A stretch of 64,000 bases of DNA from Bacillus massilioanorexius (GCF_902374955.1 NZ_CABKRX010000118.1:62001-126000), one strand, 5' to 3'; positions 18,028-26,271 are shown, counted from the first letter of the stretch. The notes: generated from the sequence alone by a model not told the origin. A program made the numbers and translations.

Positions 18028-18345
18028 AAAGAGAACAAGTTACAGTAAAGATAAAATGGTATACATAGTATAGCATGGATATTTAGTTATCTTTCCTTTT
18101 TAATAAATTTCAGTTTTTTATTAAAAATTTGAAAGAGTGAAAAAGTGAGACTCCTATGGAAGCAATGGGTTACAGAAAAAGCGTAAATATAAACTGTAGG
18201 TAGTTTACATTTTTTAAAGTATATAATGAGAAAATATTTCCATTATTCTGTATGATAGTAGTGTAATAATTCTCTACTAAACTACTCAATCATATTAGGG
18301 AATAATCAAAAATGCTGTTTTCATACAAAAAGGTGGAGAATATAT

Positions 18346-19089
18346 GTGAATGAAATGTTTTTTCTTTTAGTATTCTTAGGGATTTTTTCGTCATTTATTG
18401 GTACTTTAGCAGGAGGGGGAGGATTAATTACCTTACCAGCCATGATGCTATTTGGAATTCCTATTCATAACGGTATTGCAACTAATAAGTTTTCTTCTGG
18501 GATTGCTGCTCTGACAAGTGTTACGTATTTATTAAGAAATAGACAAATAAAATTAAAAGTCATGATACTATATGTTACGATAGCCTTTTTGGGTGGTGTT
18601 TCAGGCGCGCTGATTACCACGAGAATATCCGATAAGAATATGAATGTAATTGCACTCATTTTGCTCTTTATGGCATTTGTCATAATGATTAAAAATAAAA
18701 AATGGATTTCTAAAAAAGAAGAAAATATTGATTTAGATCATAAAACAAGTTTTGTTATACCTTATTTTGTTGCTTTGTACGATGGTGGATTTGGTCCAGG
18801 TTCTTCTACTTTTGGGATTCTACACTTTTTGGGCAAGACTCAATCTTATTTAAAAGCTGTTCAATTAACTAGAGTCTTAATTCTTGGTAGTTGTTTTGGA
18901 GCATTTTTGGTTTTTTATCAAACTGGATTCATTCAATGGCATTATGCGATAGCGATGGCAATAGGTTCTGCAATTGGCTCACAAATAGGTCTAATTGCTT
19001 TACCGCATATTCCTTTGAAAGTGGCTAGAAATTTACTGATAATGATATTGGTCCTACTCATGGGAGAAGTGTTATTTAACATCGTGTAA
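18346..19089 (+). CDS. TSUP family anion permease (TauE/SafE)
   Basis: 247-aa membrane protein with about 8 helices. The GTG start at 18346 is backed by AAGGTGGAG 7 bases upstream. The two repeated signature stretches of the family are visible: GTLAGGGGGLITLPAMMLFG followed by HNGIATNK near the N terminus (about 18-50), and YDGGFGPGSST in the middle (about 145-156). TSUP proteins move sulfite, sulfonates or other sulfur or organic anions across the membrane. The substrate here is not evident. It is monocistronic, with its own terminator. Confidence 0.9.
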   Translation: MNEMFFLLVFLGIFSSFIGTLAGGGGLITLPAMMLFGIPIHNGIATNKFSSGIAALTSVTYLLRNRQIKLKVMILYVTIAFLGGVSGALITTRISDKNMNVIALILLFMAFVIMIKNKKWISKKEENIDLDHKTSFVIPYFVALYDGGFGPGSSTFGILHFLGKTQSYLKAVQLTRVLILGSCFGAFLVFYQTGFIQWHYAIAMAIGSAIGSQIGLIALPHIPLKVARNLLIMILVLLMGEVLFNIV

Positions 19090-19127
19090 TCAAAATAGTT
19101 TTCTATTCGTGAAAAAAGAAAGAAAGG

Positions 19128-19173
19128 TTGTTTCAAAAGTCGTTTTTTATAACTTTTGAGACAGGCTTTTTTT
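19128..19173 (+). terminator. Terminator after the TSUP gene
   Basis: TTGTTTCAAAAGT (19128-19140) pairs with ACTTTTGAGACAG (19152-19164), then seven T. Confidence 0.85.
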
Positions 19174-19247
19174 CTTATTTTTAAGTTGTGTATGGATAAA
19201 TATTTGCTTTTAGTTATTAACAATGATCATTAACGCACACTTTATTA

Positions 19248-19365
19248 GAATGATTTTTTTTCTAAAAGATCATTGTTATAATAGGTGAGACACCACAGGT
19301 ACTATATGCCAAGAAGGCTCACCATCCGCCCCGTGGAAAGCGAGCATCCTGCTTTTACACCTACA
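19248..19365 (+). repeat. Dispersed repeat family 1, right end missing
   Basis: Contains the exact core GGAAAGCGAGCATCCT (19335-19350), preceded by AAGGCTCACCATCCGCC and GGTGAGACACCACAGG. The left end TTTTCTAAAAGATCATTGTT corresponds to the left end of the intact copy. The right inverted repeat is absent. Confidence 0.75.
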
Positions 19366-19395
19366 GAAATTGTATCTATCAATTAAATACCTCAT

Positions 19396-19434
19396 AAAAA
19401 AGCCCGTAAATATTGTCATTTTACGTGCTTTTTT
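19396..19434. terminator. Bidirectional terminator
   Basis: AAAAAGCCCGTAAA pairs with TTTACGTGCTTTTT, a near-perfect 14-bp stem flanked by A and T tracts. It ends the minus-strand gene at 19458. Confidence 0.85.
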
Positions 19435-19457
19435 CTATTTTATTGAGTTCTTTTAAG

Positions 19458-19640
19458 CTACTTTTGTTTTGATAAGTCTGATTTTTTATTCGTTAATGTA
19501 AAATCTAGTATTATTCCAATGATGATACCAATAACCATTGTGAGAACAAGTTTATTTATAATGACACCAATTAATATCGATAATATTAAAAATATGGGAA
19601 GCCAGACAATCTTTAAACGTTTCTCTTTGCTTTCCTCCAT
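19458..19640 (-). CDS. Small two-helix membrane protein, unknown function
   Basis: 60-aa protein with a very strong ribosome site (AAGGAGGT, 7 bases before the ATG at 19640). A charged N terminus MEESKEKRLKI is followed by two membrane helices (about 12-28 and 31-48) and a basic tail NKKSDLSKQK. It has a dedicated terminator downstream. No family is recognised. It is divergent from the flotillin operon, whose sigma-W promoter lies about 140 bases away. Confidence 0.72.
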   Translation of the reverse strand: MEESKEKRLKIVWLPIFLILSILIGVIINKLVLTMVIGIIIGIILDFTLTNKKSDLSKQK

Positions 19641-19779
19641 GGGTAATACCTCCTTTATAGTTCTATCGAAATATAGGATATTACTATATTATCATAAAAA
19701 TACAAAATGATAGACGCTTATCTATTTCTCAACTCTTTATTGTATAATTATGGTTTATTAGGATTATTTTTGATGATTA

Positions 19780-19805
19780 TGAAACTTTTTCTGGATAGGT
19801 TCGTA
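19780..19805 (+). promoter_or_regulatory. Sigma-W promoter of yuaF-floT
   Basis: TGAAAC (19780-19785), exactly 16 bases, then CGTA (19802-19805): a full match to the ECF sigma-W consensus of Bacillus, 42 bases before the yuaF start. In B. subtilis the yuaF-floT operon is known to belong to the sigma-W envelope-stress regulon. Confidence 0.88.
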
Positions 19806-19847
19806 TATTAATTATAAAGAAATATAATTATGAGAGGGGAGGTAAAA

Positions 19848-20396
19848 ATGGCTCTTAGTTCGATATTTTTATATATCTTTATTGCTACACTTGCCATTCT
19901 GTTTTTAAATTTGTTTTTGGGTGGCTTATTTGATTCATCTCTAGGTTTAGATAGTGATGTGTTTAATTTAACTACCATGCTATGTTTTACAGGTGTTGCT
20001 TCTGCAATAGGTTATTTACTATTAACCTACACAACACTTACAACAGTTTATGTTATCGCTTTGGCTATTTTATTATCATTTGGGTTAACGCTATTATTAA
20101 ATATTTTTGTCTTCATACCATTATCTAAAATGGAAAGTTCAACCGCTTTTAAAATTGAGAATATGAAAGGGGAAGTTGGAGAAGTAACACTTCGTATTCC
20201 TGCCGATTCTATCGGTGAAGTTACAGTCAAGACAGCACTAGGTATGGTTTCAAGAACAGCGAAAAGCTATAACAACAAAGAAATTTCTCAAGGTGATTCC
20301 GCTTTAATTATTGAAGTGAAGGACAATATTTTCTATGTCGTAAAGTATGATAAAGATTTTAATTATTTAGATTATGATGTGTCAGGGGGAAAATAA
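19848..20396 (+). CDS. yuaF: NfeD-like membrane protein YuaF
   Basis: 182-aa protein; ATG at 19848 after GGGAGG. Three hydrophobic helices occupy about 5-95, and a C-terminal soluble domain (about 105-182) forms the NfeD/YuaF OB-fold (MKGEVGEVTLRIPADSIGEV). It belongs with flotillin FloT, encoded immediately downstream without a gap. In B. subtilis the pair works in membrane microdomain organisation and fluidity under envelope stress. The upstream sigma-W promoter agrees. The length is close to the B. subtilis protein, and it lacks the ClpP-class protease domain of long NfeD proteins. Confidence 0.9.
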   Translation: MALSSIFLYIFIATLAILFLNLFLGGLFDSSLGLDSDVFNLTTMLCFTGVASAIGYLLLTYTTLTTVYVIALAILLSFGLTLLLNIFVFIPLSKMESSTAFKIENMKGEVGEVTLRIPADSIGEVTVKTALGMVSRTAKSYNNKEISQGDSALIIEVKDNIFYVVKYDKDFNYLDYDVSGGK

Positions 20397-21929
20397 ATGT
20401 CGATGACGTTGTGGTTATTAATTGGTTTAGCAGTATTATTATTAGGTTTGATTTCATTTATTATTAGTCGATATGTTACGGTCGGTTCTGAAGAAGCATT
20501 AATTGTGACAGGAAGTATGCTCGGATCAGGTGAAAATGTATGTAATTTAGGAGAGGGCAGAAAAATAAAAGTAGTTAGCGGTGGTGGAACATTGGTTTTA
20601 CCATTTGTTCAGCAGTCACAACGTATGACTTTAACTACATATACATTGACGGTAAAGGCAAATGAAGTATATACAAAGCAAAAAGTTCGTTTAGGTGCAA
20701 TAAGTAATGCTGTTGTAAAAGTTGGTAGTGATTTAAGTATGATTGCAACGGCATCTGAGAATTTCATGGGGAAAAGTCATGATGCGGTTAGTGAAGAAAT
20801 AACGTCCATTCTTGATGGGCATCTTCGTGCTATTTTAGGATCGATGACAGTAGAAGATGCTTATAGTGATCGTGAAGCTTTCTCAAGACAAGTGAAAAAT
20901 GTAGCTGAGCCAGATTTAAATAAATTAGGTTTTGAAATTCGATCATTTAACGTTCGTGATTATATCGATGTGGATAAATATTTAGAATATCAATCTCGAC
21001 ACCGTATAGCAGAAGTGCAAAAAGAAGCAGAAATTGCTGAGTCAATTGCTAAAAGAGAAAGTCGTATTGAAACGGCAAAAAATGAACAGGAAGCAAAAAG
21101 GGCAGAGCTTGAAAGAGATACTCAGGTTGCTGAAGCAAGCAAAGAAAACCAATTAAAGATGTCTGAATTTAAGAAAGAACAGGATAGTGCTAAGGCTGAA
21201 GCAGATATGGCTTATGATTTACAAAAAGCACGTATCGCTCAGCAAGTAAAAGAGCAAGAAATGCAAATTGAAATTGTTGAACGTGTTAAACAAATCGAGC
21301 TACAAGAGAAAGAATCTGAAAGACGTCAACGTCAATATCAAGCTGATATTAACTTAAAAGCCGATTCCGATGCTTATGCTTTAGAAAAATCAGCGGAAGC
21401 TCAAAAACGTAAAGCACAACTTGAGGCAGAAGCACGTCAATACGAAGTAACAACGCAAGCTAAAGCTCATGCAGAAAAAGTAAAATTAGATGGACTTGCA
21501 GAAGCTTCTGCATCCGAGGCAAGAGGTAAAGCAGAAGCGATGGTTATTAGAGAGATAGGTCTTGCTGAAGCGAATGCTCAAGAGGAAAAAGCAAAAGCTT
21601 TCGAAAAGTATGGAGAAGCTGCTAAATTAGAAATGATTTTAAATATCCTGCCACAATATGCTGAAAAAGTTGCTGCACCACTTGCAAGCGTTGAAAGCAT
21701 TAAGATTATTGATACAGGAAATGGTAATGGTATTCAAAATATGACAGGTTCAGTTACTGGTATTATGTCAACTCTTCAAGAAACTCTTCAAGAAACGACA
21801 GGTTTAAATCTTGTTGATGTGATTAATAATTATTCTGGAAAACATAATATAAAAGGCGAAATGAATCAAATTGCTTCAGCGATTGCAAAGGACGAAGAGA
21901 ATAGTCCAAAAGATGAAGTTGAACAATAG
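20397..21929 (+). CDS. floT: Flotillin FloT (YuaG)
   Basis: 510-aa flotillin. An N-terminal membrane hairpin (about 4-25) is followed by the SPFH/PHB domain (about 30-210), then a long Ala/Glu/Lys coiled coil (about 210-410), with the EA-rich repeats that drive oligomerisation. The C-terminal tail is acidic. The ATG starts one base after the yuaF stop, behind GGGGGA, so translation is coupled. FloT scaffolds functional membrane microdomains in bacilli. Its length is almost the same as the B. subtilis protein. Confidence 0.96.
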   Translation: MSMTLWLLIGLAVLLLGLISFIISRYVTVGSEEALIVTGSMLGSGENVCNLGEGRKIKVVSGGGTLVLPFVQQSQRMTLTTYTLTVKANEVYTKQKVRLGAISNAVVKVGSDLSMIATASENFMGKSHDAVSEEITSILDGHLRAILGSMTVEDAYSDREAFSRQVKNVAEPDLNKLGFEIRSFNVRDYIDVDKYLEYQSRHRIAEVQKEAEIAESIAKRESRIETAKNEQEAKRAELERDTQVAEASKENQLKMSEFKKEQDSAKAEADMAYDLQKARIAQQVKEQEMQIEIVERVKQIELQEKESERRQRQYQADINLKADSDAYALEKSAEAQKRKAQLEAEARQYEVTTQAKAHAEKVKLDGLAEASASEARGKAEAMVIREIGLAEANAQEEKAKAFEKYGEAAKLEMILNILPQYAEKVAAPLASVESIKIIDTGNGNGIQNMTGSVTGIMSTLQETLQETTGLNLVDVINNYSGKHNIKGEMNQIASAIAKDEENSPKDEVEQ

Positions 21930-21990
21930 GTTGTTTTTAATGTCACCAAAAGTGTGCATCAATTTAAATCATCATGTACCATTATAAAGA

Positions 21991-22026
21991 GAAAAGGTAT
22001 TAAGAGAATTTCCTCTTAATACCTTT
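21991..22026. terminator. Bidirectional terminator between floT and the CHR genes
   Basis: AAAAGGTATTAAGAG pairs with CTCTTAATACCTTTT around a short loop; 15 bp, AT-flanked. Confidence 0.85.
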
Positions 22027-22048
22027 TGGTATGTAATCATCATGTGAT

Positions 22049-22597
22049 TTATATATAAGGAATAATAAAGCCTCCATAAATAAAGGCCAATATAATAACA
22101 AATGCAGGGTGAATTTTATATTTTACTAATGTGAAAAAGGCAATTAAGGCAAGGACTAGTGAATGAAAGTATCCTATAGATATAACAGCATCTTTTGCCA
22201 TATTCCAAGTAAGTAAAAGCATCATAATCGCGATAACAGGTTGAACGAGTAAAGACATACCTTTTACAATAGGAGATTGCTTAAATCGTTGTAGACCTTT
22301 AATTAATAATATAAGTACTATTGCTGATGGAGCGATGGTGGCTAAAAGAGCAACAAGAAAGCCAATCCAGCCATGAACTTCAAATCCTACAAAAGCTGCG
22401 ATTTTTGTAGCGATAGGTCCAGGAAGGGCGTTTCCTAATGCAAGCATATTAGAAAATTCTGTATTGTCTAACCAACCATACTGTGACACGATTTGATCAT
22501 ACATAAGTGGGATAGAGGCAGGACCTCCACCATATCCAAGGATATTTGCAATAAAAAATGCTACAAACAGATTCCAAATGGTCATAGTCAATATCAT
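22049..22597 (-). CDS. Short-chain CHR (chromate) transporter subunit, second half
   Basis: 182-aa membrane protein with about 6 helices and one CHR domain. The CHR signatures FFIANILGYGGGPASIPLMY and NALPGPIATKIAAFVGF are in the N-terminal half (about 12-75). It starts inside a 4-base ATGA overlap with the previous CHR gene, so the two are translated together. Bacillus YwrA/YwrB-type CHR proteins act as heterodimers in chromate resistance; each protein supplies one half of what long ChrA proteins fuse. Other anions cannot be excluded. Confidence 0.9.
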   Translation of the reverse strand: MILTMTIWNLFVAFFIANILGYGGGPASIPLMYDQIVSQYGWLDNTEFSNMLALGNALPGPIATKIAAFVGFEVHGWIGFLVALLATIAPSAIVLILLIKGLQRFKQSPIVKGMSLLVQPVIAIMMLLLTWNMAKDAVISIGYFHSLVLALIAFFTLVKYKIHPAFVIILAFIYGGFIIPYI

Positions 22598-23175
22598 GAT
22601 ATGTTTTTCTCCTTCTTATTGTGATGAAGTCGATCCTTTATTTTAAAATGAAAAGCACCATATAATAGAAAAATGACTATAACAATGCCTGGATTTAGTG
22701 AAAAAGACTGTAATAAGACAAATGCTATAATGAAAAATAGAATTCCTATTACCTTTCCTAGACCTTTCACAGCTTTTTCTCCAAATTCATATGCCATTTG
22801 TCCAAGCATGACAGCGACAACTGGAATAACAGCTCCTATCATACTTTGAATTCTTGTAGAATCATTTAGAATATTAATAAAAGCAACTAAAAAAACCATC
22901 GCTAAGCATGTCGGTAACACGTGAGCGATAACACTTATAACGGCACCAATCCAACCCTTTGTTTTATATCCTAAATAAGCTGCCATCTTAGTAGCAATTG
23001 GTCCGGGTAAGGTATTTGCTATCGCTAATGTTTCCCCAAATTCATGGTCATCGAGCCACTTATAACGAGTCACAGCTTCATGTCTAATAAGTGGAATGAC
23101 AGAAGGTCCCCCACCGAAACCTAAAATACCAGCGCGCATCATTCCAAATATTAATTCTGTATAGAGATTTCTCAT
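22594..23175 (-). CDS. Short-chain CHR (chromate) transporter subunit, first half
   Basis: 193-aa CHR-domain protein; ATG at 23175 with AAGGAGG 7 bases upstream (a TTG two codons earlier is less likely). It shows GILGFGGGPSVIPLIRHE and NTLPGPIATKMAAYLGY, parallel to its partner. The C terminus is basic and probably cytoplasmic (KIKDRLHHNKKEK). Both subunits have the same polarity of motifs but are expected to insert in opposite orientations, as described for paired CHR proteins. A possible promoter lies in 23190-23300. Confidence 0.9.
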   Translation of the reverse strand: MRNLYTELIFGMMRAGILGFGGGPSVIPLIRHEAVTRYKWLDDHEFGETLAIANTLPGPIATKMAAYLGYKTKGWIGAVISVIAHVLPTCLAMVFLVAFINILNDSTRIQSMIGAVIPVVAVMLGQMAYEFGEKAVKGLGKVIGILFFIIAFVLLQSFSLNPGIVIVIFLLYGAFHFKIKDRLHHNKKEKNIS

Positions 23176-23311
23176 CGTCAATCCTCCTTATAATGTATAA
23201 AAATAATAGTATCAAACTAATCTTCATATTACATGGAAGAAAGAGTAAAATATACTTTTTGTTTTGCTTCTGATAAAAAAATGTTGTCACAATTAGCGAT
23301 ACACGCGCTAT

Positions 23312-23348
23312 AGTCACTCCTGGTTCACAATAAGTATGCGAAAACAGT
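23312..23348 (+). repeat. Remnant of repeat family 1 (right end)
   Basis: GTTCACAATAAGTATGCGAAAACAG followed by TC resembles the right ends of the copies at 10637 and 47705. The rest of the element is not recognisable. Confidence 0.45.
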
Positions 23349-23438
23349 CAAACGAATAGAACAATTTCTTTTTATATGAGATAATATACATTCTTAAGCT
23401 TATACATATACATGAAAATTTTACGAGGAGATGAAAAG

Positions 23439-23954
23439 ATGATTAAGCTGTCTCTTGCTGAAGCAGTAAAATTAAAAAGTGTTTTAAATAAAAAGATACA
23501 TGAATATGAATTTGAAATGGATCGTGTAGGATTCATTGAGATTGAAAAAGGTGAGAAAATGCCAAAGCAATCTCGAACATTACATGATGTTGAAAATGAG
23601 TTAGAAGAAGTTCGAAAAGATTTTCGTCTTTTAGATAAATTAATGTATAAAGCAAATATTGAAAATGAAATTGTTTTTAATGGCCAAGCTATGCCTATAG
23701 TAGAGGCCATTGAACTAGCTACACAACTTAGAGCGCAGGCTAGAAAGTGTAAAGAATTAGGTGAAGCTACTAAAGAAGAATATCCTTATTCTTACACAGA
23801 TAACTTTACGATAGTTAAAATGGCAACGTTTGATCCTGAAGTGTATCGTTTAAAAGCGATCGAATTGGACCGTCAGGCTAATCGTTTATCGAACTTAATA
23901 AACAGTAAAAACTATTCTATTGAATTAGATTTTGACAGTGAGAAATATTTCTAA
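23439..23954 (+). CDS. DIP1984-like coiled-coil protein
   Basis: 171-aa soluble, strongly helical protein; ATG at 23439 after GAGGAG. It opens with IKLSLAEAVKLKSVLNKKI, has a charged coiled coil (about 50-80) and ends with RQANRLSNLINSKNYSIEL plus an acidic tail. The beginning (LAEAL.LRA.L...I) and the LD..I...N...EL close resemble the DIP1984 family, whose role is unknown. An insertion of about 25 residues (about 105-130) distinguishes it from short family members. The family assignment is from pattern only. It stands alone with its own hairpin downstream. Confidence 0.7.
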   Translation: MIKLSLAEAVKLKSVLNKKIHEYEFEMDRVGFIEIEKGEKMPKQSRTLHDVENELEEVRKDFRLLDKLMYKANIENEIVFNGQAMPIVEAIELATQLRAQARKCKELGEATKEEYPYSYTDNFTIVKMATFDPEVYRLKAIELDRQANRLSNLINSKNYSIELDFDSEKYF

Positions 23955-23955
23955 G

Positions 23956-23984
23956 CCTTGAATTGGTGAGACTCCAATTCAAGG
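23956..23984 (+). terminator. Hairpin after the DIP1984-like gene
   Basis: CCTTGAATTGG (23956-23966) and CCAATTCAAGG (23974-23984) form a perfect 11-bp stem beginning one base after the stop codon. T-rich sequence comes about 14 bases later. Confidence 0.6.
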
Positions 23985-24147
23985 TAGGTAGGAGAGTATT
24001 TTTTGAGTTTACTCATAGTTAAATTTTGTAATAAGAAAGAGCAAACCAATGACTACTTACTCATTACTTTTTTACTCGTGACTCATAACCAACTATGGTA
24101 ATGGAGGTCGATGACCAAAACCTTCGTTTATTTTTTTCTCCTACTAA

Positions 24148-24175
24148 AAACCCCTTCTGATTACAGAAGGGGTTT
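24148..24175. terminator. Terminator of yidC
   Basis: AAACCCCTTCTG pairs with CAGAAGGGGTTT around ATTA. On the minus strand TTTTT follows, so it ends yidC; it also fits the plus strand. Confidence 0.9.
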
Positions 24176-24181
24176 GTTATT

Positions 24182-25030
24182 TTATTTAGTGGTGTTGGCT
24201 TTGGTCACTACTAAATGTGGGTTTCCACTTTTGGCACTATAAAGTTTTTTACTTATATATGTTTGTAGTATTAGGAAACTACCACCAACTGTCCAATACA
24301 AAGGAAGTGCCGCTGGTGCAGAAATTGAGATCACGCCCATCATGATAGGAGAAATATAAGCCATTATAGCCATTTGTTTCTTCTGTTCTTCAGTCATATT
24401 AATCATAGACAATTTAGCTTGAACAAGATAAACCGCAGCTGCTATTACTGCAAGGATAATATCAGGTTCACCTAAATTAAACCAAAGGAAAGAATGACTT
24501 GAAATTTCTGGAGAATTTCGTATTGCATAATAGAAACCCATTAGAATCGGCATTTGAATTAATACTGGTAGGCAGCCTCCTAGAGAAGCCATTGGGTTTA
24601 CACCATGTTTCTGATACAACTTCATCATTTCTTGTTGAATTTTAGCTTTTTCTTCAGGGCTTTTCGCTTTTTTTAGCTTATCCTGAATGACTTTCATTTC
24701 AGGTTGCATAACCGTCATTTTATCACGCATAACATACTGAGATTTTGTAGATTTTAGCATGAGTGGCATTAAGCAGAAGCGAATTAAAAGTGTTACAGCT
24801 ATAATCGATAATCCATAACTTCCTTGAAACCAATTTGCTAATGTATTCAAAATAAATGTAAATGGATCAATAAGATAGTGTTGAAAAAAGCCAGGAGATG
24901 AATCGCTTGCTGCAGTCGTTGCAGCTAATGTGTGGTCTCCTCCAAAAAATATTCCAACAATAAATACTCCAATTAGTATAGTAATTCCTTTGAAAGCAGT
25001 GGATACAACTTTATTTGATTTTTTCTCCAT
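24182..25030 (-). CDS. yidC: Membrane protein insertase YidC/Oxa1
   Basis: 282-aa insertase that helps Sec-dependent and independent proteins into the membrane. An N-terminal hydrophobic export segment (about 12-32) is followed by the five-helix Oxa1 core (about 60-265). The conserved arginine in the groove is present (LLIRFCLMPLMLKSTKSQ, about 80-97), as is the cytoplasmic hairpin PEMKVIQDKLKKAKSPEEKA. Gram-positive YidC/SpoIIIJ proteins usually carry a lipobox cysteine, but no Cys occurs in the first 60 residues here, so the N terminus is a signal peptide or anchor instead. The AAGGAGG ribosome site is potentially hidden by a hairpin and overlaps the upstream MifM-like ORF, suggesting feedback control. 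Confidence 0.95.
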   Translation of the reverse strand: MEKKSNKVVSTAFKGITILIGVFIVGIFFGGDHTLAATTAASDSSPGFFQHYLIDPFTFILNTLANWFQGSYGLSIIAVTLLIRFCLMPLMLKSTKSQYVMRDKMTVMQPEMKVIQDKLKKAKSPEEKAKIQQEMMKLYQKHGVNPMASLGGCLPVLIQMPILMGFYYAIRNSPEISSHSFLWFNLGEPDIILAVIAAAVYLVQAKLSMINMTEEQKKQMAIMAYISPIMMGVISISAPAALPLYWTVGGSFLILQTYISKKLYSAKSGNPHLVVTKANTTK

Positions 25031-25341
25031 TTTGTTCCTCCTTGAAATTTATTCATAAATAATTTTCCAAGTAGGAGGTGAGATGGGCCCTCATCAGGAG
25101 ATTCTTTTCTTCGTGTATAAAGTGCAAGCCAATTTCCAAAAGAATTGATTTCATTTGGAAGTATTTGAGAATGCATAATCGCTATTTCTTGATAGTGTGA
25201 TTGATCTATTCGAAAAGATGATCGATTCGATAAATACACTTTTAGGTAAGTGAAAAAACCAATTAAAATAGCTATTTTGATAAACATACTAGCAAAGAGA
25301 ATATAAGATGAAAGATCATTTACCTCTAAAAATTCTAGCAT
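24973..25341 (-). CDS. mifM: MifM-like nascent-chain sensor upstream of yidC
   Basis: 122-codon frame with AAAGGAGGG before the ATG at 25341. One N-terminal membrane helix (about 11-35) is followed by a basic/polar tail, then WLALYTRRKESPDEGPS (about 71-87). B. subtilis MifM, located the same way before yidC2, has one membrane helix and a C-terminal arrest region with an R/K-rich stretch and SPVNDEEDAG. Stalling there keeps an mRNA hairpin open so that yidC2 is translated when insertion fails. Here the arrest-like SPDEG lies about 12-15 bases before the hairpin arm that pairs with the yidC ribosome site, as the mechanism needs. Unlike MifM, the frame runs on and overlaps yidC by 58 bases. Homology is inferred from position, topology and short motif only. 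Confidence 0.62.
   Translation of the reverse strand: MLEFLEVNDLSSYILFASMFIKIAILIGFFTYLKVYLSNRSSFRIDQSHYQEIAIMHSQILPNEINSFGNWLALYTRRKESPDEGPSHLLLGKLFMNKFQGGTKWRKNQIKLYPLLSKELLY
25037..25078 (-). promoter_or_regulatory. Hairpin hiding the yidC ribosome site
   Basis: On the minus strand CCTCCTACTTGG (25078-25067) can pair with CAAGGAGG and flanking TTTAAATA bases just before the yidC ATG (through 25037), forming an interrupted long stem that includes the whole Shine-Dalgarno sequence. The 5' arm is coding sequence of the upstream ORF (codons about 88-92), so a ribosome paused there would open it. Confidence 0.65.
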
Positions 25342-25588
25342 ACTGTTGTATCCCTCCTTTCAAAAGAATGTCATTTTGTAAGACAAGAAAATATCCAACT
25401 TTATTGTTTGTGCTTTTCTATTTTCACCTGTAATAGTACTATACAATATTTACGTTTGAATGCAAGAGAAGTTTCAAATTCCCAAAAAAAGCACAGTAGT
25501 TTACAATGAATAGATAAAACAAAGATTGGTTCTTATTTCTATATTATAGGTGATAATCTTATTAAGCAAATTAGGAGGCTGCTATTAC

Positions 25589-26137
25589 ATGCAGAAAATT
25601 TTTCCTGCTTCACGTAATATGAAGGATTTTGAGAAATTTTTAGCATCCAATTATGAAATGGGGATGTATTTAGATGTTCATATGTCTCAGTTAAAACATA
25701 TTCAATTAATGGCAAAAGAGCATGGGAAGAAATTATTTTTTCATATGGATTTAATACAAGGATTAAAAAATGACGATCATGCTACGGAATACGTTTGTCA
25801 AGAGTTTAAACCAGCCGGTATTATTTCAACTAAAGCGAGTGTAATCATTAAGGCGAGACAAAAAGGTGTTCTAGCAGTACAACGCGTTTTTTTAATTGAT
25901 TCACAAGCATTAGAAAAAAATTTGAAATTAATAGAAAGAACAAAGCCTGATTTTATTGAAGTATTACCAGGTGCTATGCCTTGGATTATTAAGGAGATTA
26001 AAGAACGAACAGAGATACCAATTTTCGCGGGAGGCTTTATTCGTACGATTGAAGAAGCAGAAAATGCTTTACAAGCGGGTGCTACAGCGATAACAACATC
26101 TAAAATTGATCTTTGGAATTACTATCAGAATTATTAA
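25589..26137 (+). CDS. glpP: Glycerol-3-phosphate responsive antiterminator GlpP (copy 1)
   Basis: 182-aa GlpP-family protein; ATG at 25589 behind TTAGGAGG. In B. subtilis GlpP, with glycerol 3-phosphate bound, prevents termination in glp leaders and stabilises the mRNA. It shows the family features MYLDVHMSQLKHI, FHMDLIQGLKNDD, EYVCQEFKPAGIISTK (about 70-85) and the barrel end IFAGGFIRT...AGATAITTSK (about 147-176). Together with glpF and glpK downstream it forms the standard Bacillus order glpPFKD. A second copy at 35726 clearly resembles it. Confidence 0.93.
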   Translation: MQKIFPASRNMKDFEKFLASNYEMGMYLDVHMSQLKHIQLMAKEHGKKLFFHMDLIQGLKNDDHATEYVCQEFKPAGIISTKASVIIKARQKGVLAVQRVFLIDSQALEKNLKLIERTKPDFIEVLPGAMPWIIKEIKERTEIPIFAGGFIRTIEEAENALQAGATAITTSKIDLWNYYQNY

Positions 26138-26271
26138 AAATATGTAGGAGCAACAATTATCTAGATGTTAGATATTCAAATCATCGAACGCTAGATTTTT
26201 CTATTGGAGAACATTATCATTCTTCTATTATAGATTTTTGATAGTTCGTACGAGAAAATCTTAAAAAATAT

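Noticed and set aside
24973..25030. Frameshift explanation for the overlap between the MifM-like ORF and yidC
   Set aside because: No alternative frame gives a better ending, and both ribosome sites are strong. A sequencing error that removed an earlier stop cannot be excluded but is not needed.
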